64,000 nt of DNA from Bradyrhizobium sp. B124 (GTDB taxonomy: Bacteria; Pseudomonadota; Alphaproteobacteria; Rhizobiales; Xanthobacteraceae). The notes under the pieces are model-generated. The model worked only from the letters and a program-made list of their open reading frames with translations. It did no database searches and was not told the origin of the DNA. Position numbers and translations under genes: made by a program. The first letter of the stretch is position 1, and each line of letters starts with the position of its first letter. The stretch is taken from assembly GCF_038967635.1 (NCBI RefSeq), contig NZ_CP152413.1, positions 8,312,001-8,376,000 on the forward strand, given 5' to 3'. Below are positions 1-8,501 of the stretch, in pieces.

Positions 1-192
1 ATCCTCTACCCGGGCGGCATCAGCGAAACCGAAATCCTGCTCGCCTATGGCGGCGTGCACTTCGCCAGCAAGATGGGCCAGCTCGCCGGCAATCATTTCA
101 TCACGCTGACCTCGGGGCTGGAGAACCTCACCGCGTTCGGCAAGACCGTGTTGTGGAAGGGTGCGCAGCAGATCCGTTTCGAGGAAATCTGA
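1..192 (+). CDS. DUF3830 family protein, 3' end only
   Basis: Only the last 63 codons are in the window; the gene enters from the left edge and stops with TGA at 190-192. The translated tail contains YPGGISETEILLAYGGVHF and GQLAGNHFITLTSGL, which I recognise from memory as the conserved C-terminal half of DUF3830 (cyclophilin-like beta-barrel proteins of unknown function). DUF3830 genes are often found beside amidohydrolases and ureide genes, and here the allantoinase gene starts one base after its stop, so the two are translationally coupled. No catalytic function can be assigned. Confidence 0.6.
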   Translation: MLYPGGISETEILLAYGGVHFASKMGQLAGNHFITLTSGLENLTAFGKTVLWKGAQQIRFEEI

Positions 193-193
193 T

Positions 194-1132
194 GTGACCG
201 AGGCCCGCTATCCGCGCGATCTCCGCGGCTACGGCCGCACGCCGCCCGATCCGAAATGGCCCGACGCTGCGCGTGTCGCCGTGCAGTTCGTGGTCAATTT
301 CGAGGAGGGCGGCGAGAACAACATCCTGCACGGCGATCGAGCCTCGGAGGCGTTCCTGTCCGACGTGCTGGGCGCGCAGCCCTGGGTCGGCCAGCGCCAT
401 GCCAATATCGAAACCATGTTCGAATATGGCTCGCGCGCCGGCTTCTGGCGGCTGTGGCGGATGTTCACCGAGCGGAAGTTGCCGGCCACGGTGTTCGGCG
501 TCGCGATGGCGCTGAAGCGCAATCCGGATGTCGTCGCGGCGATGCAGGAGGCGGGCTGGGATATTGCGAGCCACAGCCTGCGCTGGGTCGAACACAAGGA
601 CATGTCGGAGGACGAGGAGCGCGAGGAGATTGCCCGCGCCATTGCCGTGCATACCGAGGCGACCGGCGCGCGGCCGCTCGGCTGGTACACCGGCCGCTCC
701 TCGATCAACACGCTGCGGCTGCTGATGGAGGCGGGCGGGCTACGCTATCTCTGCGATTCCTACGCCGACGATCTGCCATACTGGATCAAGGCAGCCGGCA
801 CCGAGCCGCATCTCGTGATCCCCTATACGCTCGATGCCAACGACATGCGCTTCATCAACGCCCAGGGTTTTGGCGGCGGCGACGAGTTCTACACCTATCT
901 GAAGGACAGCTTTGACGTGCTCTACGCCGAGGGTGCGACGCGACCCAAGATGATGTCGGTCGGCCTGCATTGCCGCGTCGTCGGCCGTCCCGGCCGCGCC
1001 GCCGCGCTGATGCGCTTCCTCGATTATATCCAGAAGCACGAACGGGTCTGGGTGCCGACCCGGCTTCAGATCGCCGAGCATTGGCACGCCAATCTGAAGC
1101 ATCTCGCCGCGGACGCGTTCGAGATCGGGTAA
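194..1132 (+). CDS. puuE: PuuE-type allantoinase / polysaccharide deacetylase family
   Basis: This is a NodB-homology (CE4-fold) protein of about 312 residues. It has the PuuE signature opening YPRDLRGYGRTPPDPKWP, then VQFVVNFEEGGE, the GDRASEAFLSDVLG block and ASHSLRW. PuuE enzymes hydrolyse allantoin to allantoate without a metal, in the cytoplasm. I chose the GTG at 194, two bases after the TGA of the DUF3830 gene (TGATGTG), because GAGGAAAT lies at the right distance upstream; an ATG at 161 would lie inside the upstream gene. Length matches the family (about 300 aa). Allantoate amidohydrolase and a ureide-type importer are nearby, which supports purine/ureide use. A related cytosine/uracil-pathway deacetylase is a less likely alternative. 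Confidence 0.85.
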   Translation: MTEARYPRDLRGYGRTPPDPKWPDAARVAVQFVVNFEEGGENNILHGDRASEAFLSDVLGAQPWVGQRHANIETMFEYGSRAGFWRLWRMFTERKLPATVFGVAMALKRNPDVVAAMQEAGWDIASHSLRWVEHKDMSEDEEREEIARAIAVHTEATGARPLGWYTGRSSINTLRLLMEAGGLRYLCDSYADDLPYWIKAAGTEPHLVIPYTLDANDMRFINAQGFGGGDEFYTYLKDSFDVLYAEGATRPKMMSVGLHCRVVGRPGRAAALMRFLDYIQKHERVWVPTRLQIAEHWHANLKHLAADAFEIG

Positions 1133-1162
1133 GTTCGGGTTCGAGTGTGGGTCTCTTTCTTA

Positions 1163-1302
1163 CCTCTCCCCGCGTGCGGGGAGAGGTCGGATCGCATGAA
1201 ATGCGATCCGGGTGAGGGGAGTCTCCGCGAGCGCAGCTATCACCGTATACGCGGAGGCGGCCCCTCACCCCAACCCTCTCCCCGCAAGAGCGGGGCGAGG
1301 GA
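1163..1302. repeat. Intergenic palindromic repeat, family A (CTCTCCCCGC type), copy 1
   Basis: Three nested inverted repeats occupy the gap between the convergent puuE and importer genes. CCTCTCCCCGC/GCGGGGAGAGG is at 1163-1186, CGGATCGCAT/ATGCGATCCG at 1188-1210, and a CCCTCTCCCCGC...GCGGGGCGAGGG stem ends near 1302. The same arrangement recurs at 27926-28075. It probably folds into a strong hairpin cluster at the 3' ends of both transcripts and could act as a terminator or mRNA stabiliser. Confidence 0.85.
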
Positions 1303-1333
1303 GCGCGCGGTGCCGTTGCCGCCGCTTCAGCTC

Positions 1334-2866
1334 CTAATGCCCGGCCATGTGCCGGCCGATCTCGGTGAGGTCGGCCTCGCTGGCGCGGGCCTCATGCACG
1401 AATGCGCCGTGGAACATCACGACCAGCCGGTCCGACAATTCCAGCAGCTCGTCGAGGTCTTCGCTGACCAGCAGCACCGCGGCGCCACGGTTGCGGGCGG
1501 CCATGATCTCGGCGTGGATCTGCGCCACCGCCGCGAAGTCGAGCCCGAAGCACGGGTTGGCGGCGATCAGCACCTCGACGTCGCCCGAGAGCTCGCGCGC
1601 CAGCACCGCGCGCTGCACATTGCCGCCCGACAGCGCCGCGATGGGGGTCTCCGGCGTGCGGGTCTTGATCTTGTAGCGGTTGATCTTGCGCTCCGCGTCC
1701 TCGCGGAAGGCCGAGCGGTTCAGCCACCAGCCGCCGCGCGCGAACGGGGCGCGGTCGAACTCGCGGAACGCGATGTTGTCGGCGACGCTCATGCCGCCGA
1801 CGCAGGCGTTCTTCAGCGGCTCCTCCGGCAGCAGTGACATCTTGTGGCGGCGCATCTCCTCGCGGCTTGCCGCATAGGTTTCGCCCTGGACGCGGATCAC
1901 GCCGCCCTCGGATTCGCGCTGGCCGGCCAGCACCTCGACCAGCTGGCGCTGGCCGTTGCCGGAGACGCCGGCGATGCCGACGATCTCGCCGCTCTTCACC
2001 GTCAGCGACACGCCGTGCACGGCGATCGCGCCGGCATCGTCGAGCGCGGTGAGCTTGTCGAGCTCGAGCCGGGGCGCGCCGGTCTCGCCGGTGCGCGGCG
2101 GCTGCACCGTCAGCTGTTCGGCGCCGATCATGGTGCGGGCCATCTCGTCCGGCGTGAGATCGGCGACCCGGCCGGTGCCGGCGAGCTTGCCGCGGCGCAG
2201 GATCGTGACGTCATCGGCAAACGCCATCACCTCGCGGAACTTGTGCGTGATCATCAGGATGGTCAGTTCACCCGCGACCACCATGGCGCGCAGCATGCCG
2301 AGCACCTCGTCGGCCTCGCCCGGCGTCAGCACCGAGGTCGGCTCGTCCAGGATCAGGAAACGGCGCTTCAGATAGAGCTGTTTGAGGATCTCGCACTTCT
2401 GCCGTTCGCCAGCGGAGATGTCGGAGACTTTCGCGTCGAGCGGCACCTTGAACGGCATCCGCGCCAGGAAAGCCTCGAGCTCTTTCTTCTCCTTGCGCCA
2501 GTCGACCATGGCAGGCACGTCATCGCGCGCCAGCACCAGGTTCTCGGCGACCGTCATCGCCGGCACGAGGGTAAAGTGCTGGTAGACCATGCCGAGCCCG
2601 AGCGCATGCGCATTCTTGGGATTGGCGATGGTCTGCTGGCGGCCGCCGACCAGGATGTCGCCTTCGGTGGCGTGGTAATAGCCCATGATGCATTTCACGA
2701 GCGTGCTCTTGCCCGCGCCATTCTCGCCGAGCAATGCGTGGAACGAGCCGGGCCGCACCTTGAGCTCGACATTGTCGAGCGCTACGAAGTCGCCGAACCG
2801 CATCGTCATCGCGATGGCGTCGACGCCGAACGCGCCTGAAGGGGCGGCCGGTTCGCCGATGATCAC
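1334..2866 (-). CDS. Nucleobase/ureide ABC importer, double ATP-binding subunit
   Basis: 510 residues with two fused ABC ATPase domains, as in the YufO/XylG-like ATPases of BMP-type importers. Domain 1 has Walker [10 protein letters not shown], signature SAGERQK and Walker [13 protein letters not shown]. Domain 2 has a degenerate P-loop GVSGNGQRQ, a signature-like [14 protein letters not shown] and an altered Walker B ([11 protein letters not shown]), so site 2 probably does not hydrolyse ATP normally, as is usual for this family. The GTG start at 2866 overlaps the biuH stop by 4 bases (GTGA). Last gene of the operon binding protein-permease-permease-biuH-ATPase. Confidence 0.9.
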   Translation of the reverse strand: MIIGEPAAPSGAFGVDAIAMTMRFGDFVALDNVELKVRPGSFHALLGENGAGKSTLVKCIMGYYHATEGDILVGGRQQTIANPKNAHALGLGMVYQHFTLVPAMTVAENLVLARDDVPAMVDWRKEKKELEAFLARMPFKVPLDAKVSDISAGERQKCEILKQLYLKRRFLILDEPTSVLTPGEADEVLGMLRAMVVAGELTILMITHKFREVMAFADDVTILRRGKLAGTGRVADLTPDEMARTMIGAEQLTVQPPRTGETGAPRLELDKLTALDDAGAIAVHGVSLTVKSGEIVGIAGVSGNGQRQLVEVLAGQRESEGGVIRVQGETYAASREEMRRHKMSLLPEEPLKNACVGGMSVADNIAFREFDRAPFARGGWWLNRSAFREDAERKINRYKIKTRTPETPIAALSGGNVQRAVLARELSGDVEVLIAANPCFGLDFAAVAQIHAEIMAARNRGAAVLLVSEDLDELLELSDRLVVMFHGAFVHEARASEADLTEIGRHMAGH

Positions 2867-3546
2867 GACAGCGCCCCGATCAGGTCGGCGGATTTGGTCA
2901 CCGCGCCGAACACGCCGCCCTGCATCTTGATCATCTTCAGCGCGTGATCGTGATTGCTCCTGTCGGTCGCGCCGCAGCAATCCTCGACCAGCACGCATTC
3001 GAAGCCGCGGTCATTGGCCTCGCGCATCGTGGTGTGGACGCAGACGTCGGTGGTGATGCCGGTCAGCACGATGTTCTCGATGCCGCGCAGCCGCAGCATC
3101 AGCTCGAGGTCGGTGGCGCAGAACGAGCCCTTGCCGGGCTTGTCGATAACAGGTTCGCCCGGCAGCGGCGCAAGATCGGGGATGATGTCCCAGCCGGGTT
3201 CGCCGCGCACCAGGATGCGGCCGCAGGGGCCGGGATCGCCGATGCCGGCGCCGATCTGGCGCGAGCGCCAGCGCTTGTTGTCGGGGAGGTCGGTAAGGTC
3301 GGGCCGGTGGCCTTCGCGGGTGTGGATGATGTGAAAGCCCTGCGCACGCATCACCGCGAGCAGTTTCTTGATCGGCTCGATCGGCGCCCGCGTCAGCGAC
3401 AGATCGTAGCCCATCTTGTCGACATAGCCGCCGACACCGCAGAAATCGGTCTGCATGTCGATGATGATGAGCGCGGTGTTTTGCGGCCGCAGGTCGCCAT
3501 TGTAGGGCCAGGCGTAGGGCTCGGATTTGATGAAGCGCTCGGGCAT
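2863..3546 (-). CDS. biuH: Biuret amidohydrolase (isochorismatase-like cysteine hydrolase)
   Basis: 227 residues of the isochorismatase-like fold. The catalytic triad is visible as D30 (IIIDMQTDF), K136 (IDKPGKGSF) and C169 ([12 protein letters not shown]), with Q209 in KMIKMQGG. From memory the Rhizobium leguminosarum biuret hydrolase has D36, K142, C175 and Q215, a constant offset of six residues, and the surrounding sequence ([22 protein letters not shown]) matches closely. BiuH hydrolyses biuret to allophanate and ammonia. The gene lies inside a BMP-type importer operon, 17 bases after the second permease gene and overlapping the ATPase gene by 4 bases, under a sigma-54 promoter at 6784-6798. 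No allophanate hydrolase gene is in the window. A different carbamoyl-amide substrate is possible. Confidence 0.85.
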   Translation of the reverse strand: MPERFIKSEPYAWPYNGDLRPQNTALIIIDMQTDFCGVGGYVDKMGYDLSLTRAPIEPIKKLLAVMRAQGFHIIHTREGHRPDLTDLPDNKRWRSRQIGAGIGDPGPCGRILVRGEPGWDIIPDLAPLPGEPVIDKPGKGSFCATDLELMLRLRGIENIVLTGITTDVCVHTTMREANDRGFECVLVEDCCGATDRSNHDHALKMIKMQGGVFGAVTKSADLIGALS

Positions 3547-3563
3547 GGAATGATCTCGCTCGT

Positions 3564-4490
3564 CTATCGGGTGATGGACAATTCGGCGGGCGCGCCGGTC
3601 AGCGTGCGCTTCGGCGAGCAGGTGATGATCATGATCGCCAGGGTCAGGATGTAGGGCGCGGCGTTGAACAAATGATAGCCCGAGGTGATGCCGACCGATT
3701 GCAGCGCAGGCCCGAGCGCGGCGGCGCCGCCGAACGCGAGCGAGGCCCACAGGCACAGCATCGGGTCCCAGCGCGCGAAGATCACCAGCGCGACCGCAGT
3801 GATGCCCTGTCCCGAGGAGAGCCCTTCGTTCCAGCTGCCGGGATAGAACAGCGACAGGAACGAGCCGCCGATGCCGGCGAGGAAGCCGCCGACCATGGTG
3901 GCGCGCAACCGGATCAGCAGAACGGAGTGGCCCATCGCGCGCGCCGCGTCAGCGCTTTCGCCGGCGGTGCGGATCAACAGGCCCCAGCGCGTGGTCCTGA
4001 ACGCCCAATAGAGCAGCGGTGCGATCGCGACGCCGATCAGGAACAGCACGTTGATGCGCAGCGCCGCGCGCACCTGCGGCACGTCGCTCCACCAGCCGAA
4101 ATCGATCGCCGGCAGCCGGGCCGCCGTCGGCTCGATCAGCGGCTTGCCGAGAAAGAAGGCGAGGCCGGTGCCGAGCAGCATCAGCGCGATGCCGACTGCG
4201 ATATCGTTGACCCGCGGCAGCGAGCAGATGCCGGCATGCAGCGCGCCGAACAAGGCGCCGGTGATCCCGGCCGCGAGCACACCTAGCCATGGCGAGCCGG
4301 AGAGATAGGAGATGCCGTAGGCGCTCATCGCGCCCATCACCAGCGTGCCTTCGAGGCCGAGATTGATGCGGCCGCTTCGCTCGGTGATGCACTCGCCGAG
4401 GCTGACGAACAGGAACGGCGTCGAGACGCGGATGGCGCCGCCGAACACGGCGAGCGGGACGGTCCAGAGCCCGAGCGAGCTATCTGCCAT
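3564..4490 (-). CDS. Nucleobase/ureide ABC importer, permease subunit 2 (YufQ-like)
   Basis: 308-residue inner-membrane protein with about eight hydrophobic segments and the family motif [16 protein letters not shown] ([12 protein letters not shown]), typical of the second permease of BMP-type importers such as YufQ/NupQ. It starts one base after the stop of the first permease gene and is followed by biuH. It would form the channel heterodimer with the product of 4492-5601. Substrate is inferred from context only (nucleoside, nucleobase, ureide or biuret). Confidence 0.88.
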   Translation of the reverse strand: MADSSLGLWTVPLAVFGGAIRVSTPFLFVSLGECITERSGRINLGLEGTLVMGAMSAYGISYLSGSPWLGVLAAGITGALFGALHAGICSLPRVNDIAVGIALMLLGTGLAFFLGKPLIEPTAARLPAIDFGWWSDVPQVRAALRINVLFLIGVAIAPLLYWAFRTTRWGLLIRTAGESADAARAMGHSVLLIRLRATMVGGFLAGIGGSFLSLFYPGSWNEGLSSGQGITAVALVIFARWDPMLCLWASLAFGGAAALGPALQSVGITSGYHLFNAAPYILTLAIMIITCSPKRTLTGAPAELSITR

Positions 4491-4491
4491 G

Positions 4492-5601
4492 TCAGGACTT
4501 TCCCTTCAGGAAGCCGATCCGCCCATAGAGCGCGTCGCTTGCCAGCACGAACACGAAGATGATGCCTTGCAACACCAGCACCGACGCATCGGGCAGGCCG
4601 AGCCGCCGCTGCAACAGGCCGCCGGAGGCCGAGATGCCGCCGAGCAGGATCGCGACCGGAATGATCGCGAGCGGATTCTGCCGCGCCAGGAATGCGACCA
4701 GGATTCCGGTGAAGCCGTAGCCCGCGGCGAGGTTGGCGTTGGTGCGGCCCTGCACGGCCGCGACCTCGATCATGCCGGCTAGTCCCGCGCTGCTGCCGGC
4801 GAGGAAGCAGACGGTCAGGATCAGCTTGCCGACGGAAAGCCCCACGATCTTGGCGGCGCGGATGTTGCCGCCGGCGACGCGCGCGGCGAAGCCGAAAGTG
4901 GTGTGATAGATCAGGATGTAGGCGGCAACAGCCGCGACGAGGCCGAACACCAGGCCCCAATGCACGTCGGTGCCGGGAATGCTGCCGATCATGTTGGCGG
5001 CGCCGATCTCGCGCGTCGACGGCTTGTTGAGGCTCGCCGGATCGCGCATCGGCCCTTCGACCAGATGGTTCAGAATCGCGAGCGCGATATAGACCAGCAG
5101 CAGGCTCGAGATCGTCTCGTTGACCCCGCGATATTGCCGCAAGCCGCCGGACAGCGTGATCCAGAGGCCGCCGCCGATCATGCCCGCGATCACCATCGCG
5201 GTCTGCACGACGATCGGTGCCGCGCCCTGCAGCGCCAGCGCCGCCGATGTCGCCGACAGCGCGCCGATCAACAGCGCGCCTTCACCGCCGATGATCACCA
5301 TGCCGAGCTGCGCCGGCAGCGCCGTGCACAGCGCAGTCAGGATCAAGGGCGCTGCGCGGGTCAGCGTGTTCTGCCAGGAGAACCAGGTGCCGAAGGCGCC
5401 GTAATACATGTAGAAATAGAGGTCGAGCGGGTTCTTGCCGTACAGCGCGATGAAGCCGCCGAACACCGCGAGCGCGCCGACCAGCGCCGCGCCCGGAATC
5501 AGGATGTATTCGATGCTCGCGCCGTAGCGTTGGAGGAAGCCGGGATCGGCGGCCGGAGCAACGCCGGCCGCCTCCACCGATTCCGCCGCCTCGGTCGTCA
5601 C
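4492..5601 (-). CDS. Nucleobase/ureide ABC importer, permease subunit 1 (YufP-like)
   Basis: 369 residues: a hydrophilic Glu/Ala-rich N-terminus, then multiple membrane spans. It carries the YufP/NupP-type block GGEGALLIGALSATSAA and the cytoplasmic-loop sequence VNETISSLLLVYIA. I chose GTG at 5601, which overlaps the TGA of the binding-protein gene by 4 bases (GTGA), so the two are translationally coupled. It is the partner of the permease at 3564-4490. Confidence 0.88.
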   Translation of the reverse strand: MTTEAAESVEAAGVAPAADPGFLQRYGASIEYILIPGAALVGALAVFGGFIALYGKNPLDLYFYMYYGAFGTWFSWQNTLTRAAPLILTALCTALPAQLGMVIIGGEGALLIGALSATSAALALQGAAPIVVQTAMVIAGMIGGGLWITLSGGLRQYRGVNETISSLLLVYIALAILNHLVEGPMRDPASLNKPSTREIGAANMIGSIPGTDVHWGLVFGLVAAVAAYILIYHTTFGFAARVAGGNIRAAKIVGLSVGKLILTVCFLAGSSAGLAGMIEVAAVQGRTNANLAAGYGFTGILVAFLARQNPLAIIPVAILLGGISASGGLLQRRLGLPDASVLVLQGIIFVFVLASDALYGRIGFLKGKS

Positions 5602-6707
5602 GCGGTGGCTCCGATCACGCCCTCGACCAGATAGTCCATCTTTTCGAGCTCGGGATCCTGCTGGCCGCGGTCGGTGCCGGAAGCGATCACCGTCTTGCCC
5701 TTGTTGTCGACCAGCGGGCCCTTGAAGATCGCGTACTCGCCGGACATGAACTTGGCCTTGACGTCGTCGGCATGTTTGCGGGCTTCCGCCGAGACCATCT
5801 CGCCATAGGGTGAGACCTTGACGATCTCTTCCTTCAGGCCGCCGCGGTAGAAGTTCGGGATCGCTTCGCCCGCGGTGATCATCTTGACGAATTTCGGATA
5901 GAGCGCTTCCCAGTTCCACTCGGCGCCGGTGAGATAGGCCTTCGGCGCCAGCGGCGACTGATTGACGTGATAGCCGCACACCATCGCGCCACGGCGCGCG
6001 GCGTTCTCGACCATCGTCTTCGGTCCGTCGACATGGCAGGTCAGCACATCGACGCCCTGGTCGATCAGGCTGTTGGTGGCCTCGGCTTCCTTGACCGGCA
6101 TCGACCAGTCGCCGGTGAAGATCACCTGCGTCGTCGCCTTCGGATTGGCGAGCCGGGCGCCGAGCGTGAACGCGTTGATGTTGCGCAGCACCTGCGGGAT
6201 CGGCTTGGCCGCGACGAAGCCGAGCTTGCCGCTCTTGGTGGAATAGCCGGCGACGATGCCGGAGATGTATTGCGCCTCGTCGATATAGCCGAAATAGCTG
6301 CCGGCGTTCTTCGGGTCCTTGTCGGACCACAGGCCGCCGCAATGCTCGAAGTGCATCTTCGGAAACTTGCCCGCCATCTTGACGACGTGCGGGTTGTAGT
6401 AGCCGAACGAGGTCGGAAACAGCAGCGTGGCGCCGTCGAGATTGATCATGGACTCGATGGTCTTCTCGACCGCGTCGGTCTCCGGCACCTTCTCTTCCTC
6501 GACCACCTTGATGCCGGGAAGCTTCTTCAGCGCCGCCGCGCCCTGAGCGTGGGCCTGATTGTAGCCGTAGTCGTCGCGCGACCCGACATAGATGAAGCCG
6601 ACCGTGGTTTCCGCTGCCGCCGCGCGGCGAACGCCGAGCGTGCTGCCGAGCGCCAATGCCGCGCTTCCCTGCAATAAATGCCTTCTTGAAATCCTGCCAA
6701 AATCCAT
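5598..6707 (-). CDS. BMP-family periplasmic binding protein of the nucleobase/ureide importer
   Basis: 369 residues of the basic-membrane-protein (BMP/Med) family that bind nucleosides and related purine compounds. The N-terminus GRISRRHLLQGSAALALG is a twin-arginine-type leader ending near RRAAAAE; there is no lipobox, so it is probably a free periplasmic protein. Then follow VGFIYVGSRDDYGYN and later DVLTCHVDGPKT, as usual for the family. ATG at 6707 was chosen because it begins the leader; upstream in-frame sequence has no leader character. First gene of the operon; a sigma-54 promoter lies 77-91 bases upstream. Confidence 0.9.
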   Translation of the reverse strand: MDFGRISRRHLLQGSAALALGSTLGVRRAAAAETTVGFIYVGSRDDYGYNQAHAQGAAALKKLPGIKVVEEEKVPETDAVEKTIESMINLDGATLLFPTSFGYYNPHVVKMAGKFPKMHFEHCGGLWSDKDPKNAGSYFGYIDEAQYISGIVAGYSTKSGKLGFVAAKPIPQVLRNINAFTLGARLANPKATTQVIFTGDWSMPVKEAEATNSLIDQGVDVLTCHVDGPKTMVENAARRGAMVCGYHVNQSPLAPKAYLTGAEWNWEALYPKFVKMITAGEAIPNFYRGGLKEEIVKVSPYGEMVSAEARKHADDVKAKFMSGEYAIFKGPLVDNKGKTVIASGTDRGQQDPELEKMDYLVEGVIGATA

Positions 6708-6783
6708 CGCCTGCTCCCTCCGGCGGGGCCGACCCGCCTGTCCTTGTCGCAGCCGCCGTAACGGCGGCGCGTGACGGAGTGTC

Positions 6784-6798
6784 GCAAGCTTCGTGCCA
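6784..6798 (-). promoter_or_regulatory. Sigma-54 (-24/-12) promoter of the BMP importer / biuH operon
   Basis: Read on the minus strand this is TGGCAC-N5-TTGC, an exact match to the core RpoN consensus with the invariant GG and GC dinucleotides 12 bases apart. Transcription should start near 6772, giving a leader of about 65 bases before the ATG at 6707. It implies activation by an enhancer-binding protein such as NtrC under nitrogen limitation. I did not find a clear NtrC box by eye. Confidence 0.85.
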
Positions 6799-7078
6799 GA
6801 GCACATTTGGCGGTCATGGTTCTGTAAGCGACTGAATATGAATGCGAATAGTAATCAATATGGGCGGCCTGCGGAATCGGCAGATTCCGAGTTGCCTATT
6901 TGATGAGCTATCAATCGTCGTTGTATGCAATGCCGTTAAGCAGTCGCTAACCCCCGGACGGCCGATGCGAGCCCCGCCGGGGGCGGCGTCAGGACGCCAT
7001 TTGCCGGCTGGTCAATCGGACCGGGCCTGCTACGAGTGAACCGGGCCCAGGTGGCGGGTCGGACTGATGGGAAACAGC

Positions 7079-8350
7079 ATGAGCGAGAAGAAACCGTCCG
7101 CGAAACCGGCCTCCCTTGGCGACGGCATCGTGGCGCGGATCGATCAGCTCGCGGCGATCTCGGAGACGCCGGAGCATCTGGCGCGCGTCTTCCTCACTGA
7201 CGAGCATCGCAAGGCGGCCGATCTCATCCTGTCCTGGATGCGCGAGGCCGGCATGAGCGCGCATCTCGATGCGATCGGCAATGTCTGCGGCCGCTACGAG
7301 GGTGAGCGGCCGGCTCTGCCGGCCCTGATGCTCGGCTCGCATTACGACACCGTGCGCGATGCCGGCAGATGGGACGGCCCGCTCGGCGTCATCACCGCGA
7401 TCGCCTGCGTCGCCGATCTGAACCGGCGGGGCAAGCGGTTGCCGTTCGCGATCGAGATCGTGGGCTTCGCGGACGAGGAGGGCGTGCGCTTTGCGTCGAC
7501 CCTGCTCGGCAGTCGCGCGGTGGCCGGCACGTTCGACGAGAGCGTGCTCAACACGCGCGATCGCGCCGGCACGTCGATGCGTGACGCGCTGGTCGCCTTC
7601 GGGCTCGACCCCGATCATATCGGCAAGGCGGCGCGCGCCCGCCGCGAGCTGCTCGGTTACGTCGAGCTACACATCGAGCAGGGCCCGGTGCTGGAACAGA
7701 AGGCGCTGCCGGTCGGCGTCGTCACCGCCATCTCAGGTGCGACGCGGCTTGCCGCCAATCTCACCGGCGTTGCCGGCCATGCCGGCACGGTGCCGATGCC
7801 GCTGCGGCGCGATGCGCTGACCGGCGCCGCCGAATGCATCATTGCGATCGAGCAGTTTTGCCGGAGCGATGAAGCCGGCCTCGTCGGCACCGTCGGCTAT
7901 ATCAGCGCCATGCCCGGCGCCACCAACGTGATCCCCGGGAAGGTGTCGTTCACGATGGACATCCGCTCGCAGAGCGACATGCATCGCAAGCGTGCGGTCG
8001 CCGACATCGTGCGGCAGATCGAGGCGATCGCCAAGCGCCGCGAACTCACGTTGCAGATCGACGTCACCCACGAGAACCGCAGCGTGCCCTGCGCGCCATG
8101 GCTGAAAGCGCAGATCGCCGAGGCGGTCGCAGCCGAGGGCCATGCCGTGTTCGAGCTGCCGAGCGGAGCCGGGCATGACGGGATGGCGATGGTCGACGTC
8201 GCCGATATCGGCATGATCTTCGTGCGCTGCCGCGGCGGGATCAGCCACAATCCCGCCGAGCATGTCGAACTCGCCGACGCCGACACCGGCGCGCTTGTGC
8301 TGCTGCGCTTCATCGAGAATTTTCATCCGCACGGTGCAGTGAATAGCTGA
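7079..8350 (+). CDS. M20-family allantoate / N-carbamoyl-L-amino-acid amidohydrolase
   Basis: About 423 residues of the M20 Zn-dependent amidohydrolase family (AllC/HyuC group). Metal-ligand motifs are visible: GSHYDTV, the DGPLGV aspartate, ADEEG, HIEQGPVLE and the C-terminal GISHNPAE histidine. The lid domain contains GVAGHAGTVPM. Expected chemistry is release of carbamoyl nitrogen from allantoate or carbamoyl-amino acids. ATG at 7079 has GGGA six bases upstream; another in-frame ATG is at 7067. The gene is divergent from the importer/biuH operon and close to puuE, which favours allantoate. The 370-base divergent gap holds the sigma-54 promoter at 6784-6798 and nothing else I can name. Confidence 0.8.
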   Translation: MSEKKPSAKPASLGDGIVARIDQLAAISETPEHLARVFLTDEHRKAADLILSWMREAGMSAHLDAIGNVCGRYEGERPALPALMLGSHYDTVRDAGRWDGPLGVITAIACVADLNRRGKRLPFAIEIVGFADEEGVRFASTLLGSRAVAGTFDESVLNTRDRAGTSMRDALVAFGLDPDHIGKAARARRELLGYVELHIEQGPVLEQKALPVGVVTAISGATRLAANLTGVAGHAGTVPMPLRRDALTGAAECIIAIEQFCRSDEAGLVGTVGYISAMPGATNVIPGKVSFTMDIRSQSDMHRKRAVADIVRQIEAIAKRRELTLQIDVTHENRSVPCAPWLKAQIAEAVAAEGHAVFELPSGAGHDGMAMVDVADIGMIFVRCRGGISHNPAEHVELADADTGALVLLRFIENFHPHGAVNS

Positions 8351-8370
8351 GGCCGCCACGCCTGGCGGCC
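8351..8370 (+). terminator. Stem-loop after the M20 amidohydrolase gene
   Basis: GGCCGCC and GGCGGCC form a perfect 7-bp GC stem around a 6-base loop directly after the stop codon. There is no U-run, so it may be a weak terminator or a 3'-end stabiliser. Confidence 0.45.
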
Positions 8371-8501
8371 CGTATAGCGCCAGTCCGCTGTCGCCCAATC
8401 CGTGCCGAATCCGGACAGATCAGACCGCCGTTTCCGGCTCGGCCGAGCCTATTTGCGCCCCGGGCCCGAAGCGCTAGACTTGTTCGAACGGGGGGAAGGA
8501 C

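Noticed and set aside
1163..1302. CRISPR-like arrangement of repeated palindromes
   Set aside because: The repeats are inverted, not evenly spaced direct repeats with unique spacers, and no cas gene is present.
6842..7039. 65-codon open frame in the divergent region between the importer operon and the M20 gene
   Set aside because: No ribosome site, no hydrophobic or domain pattern, and it lies in the expected promoter region.
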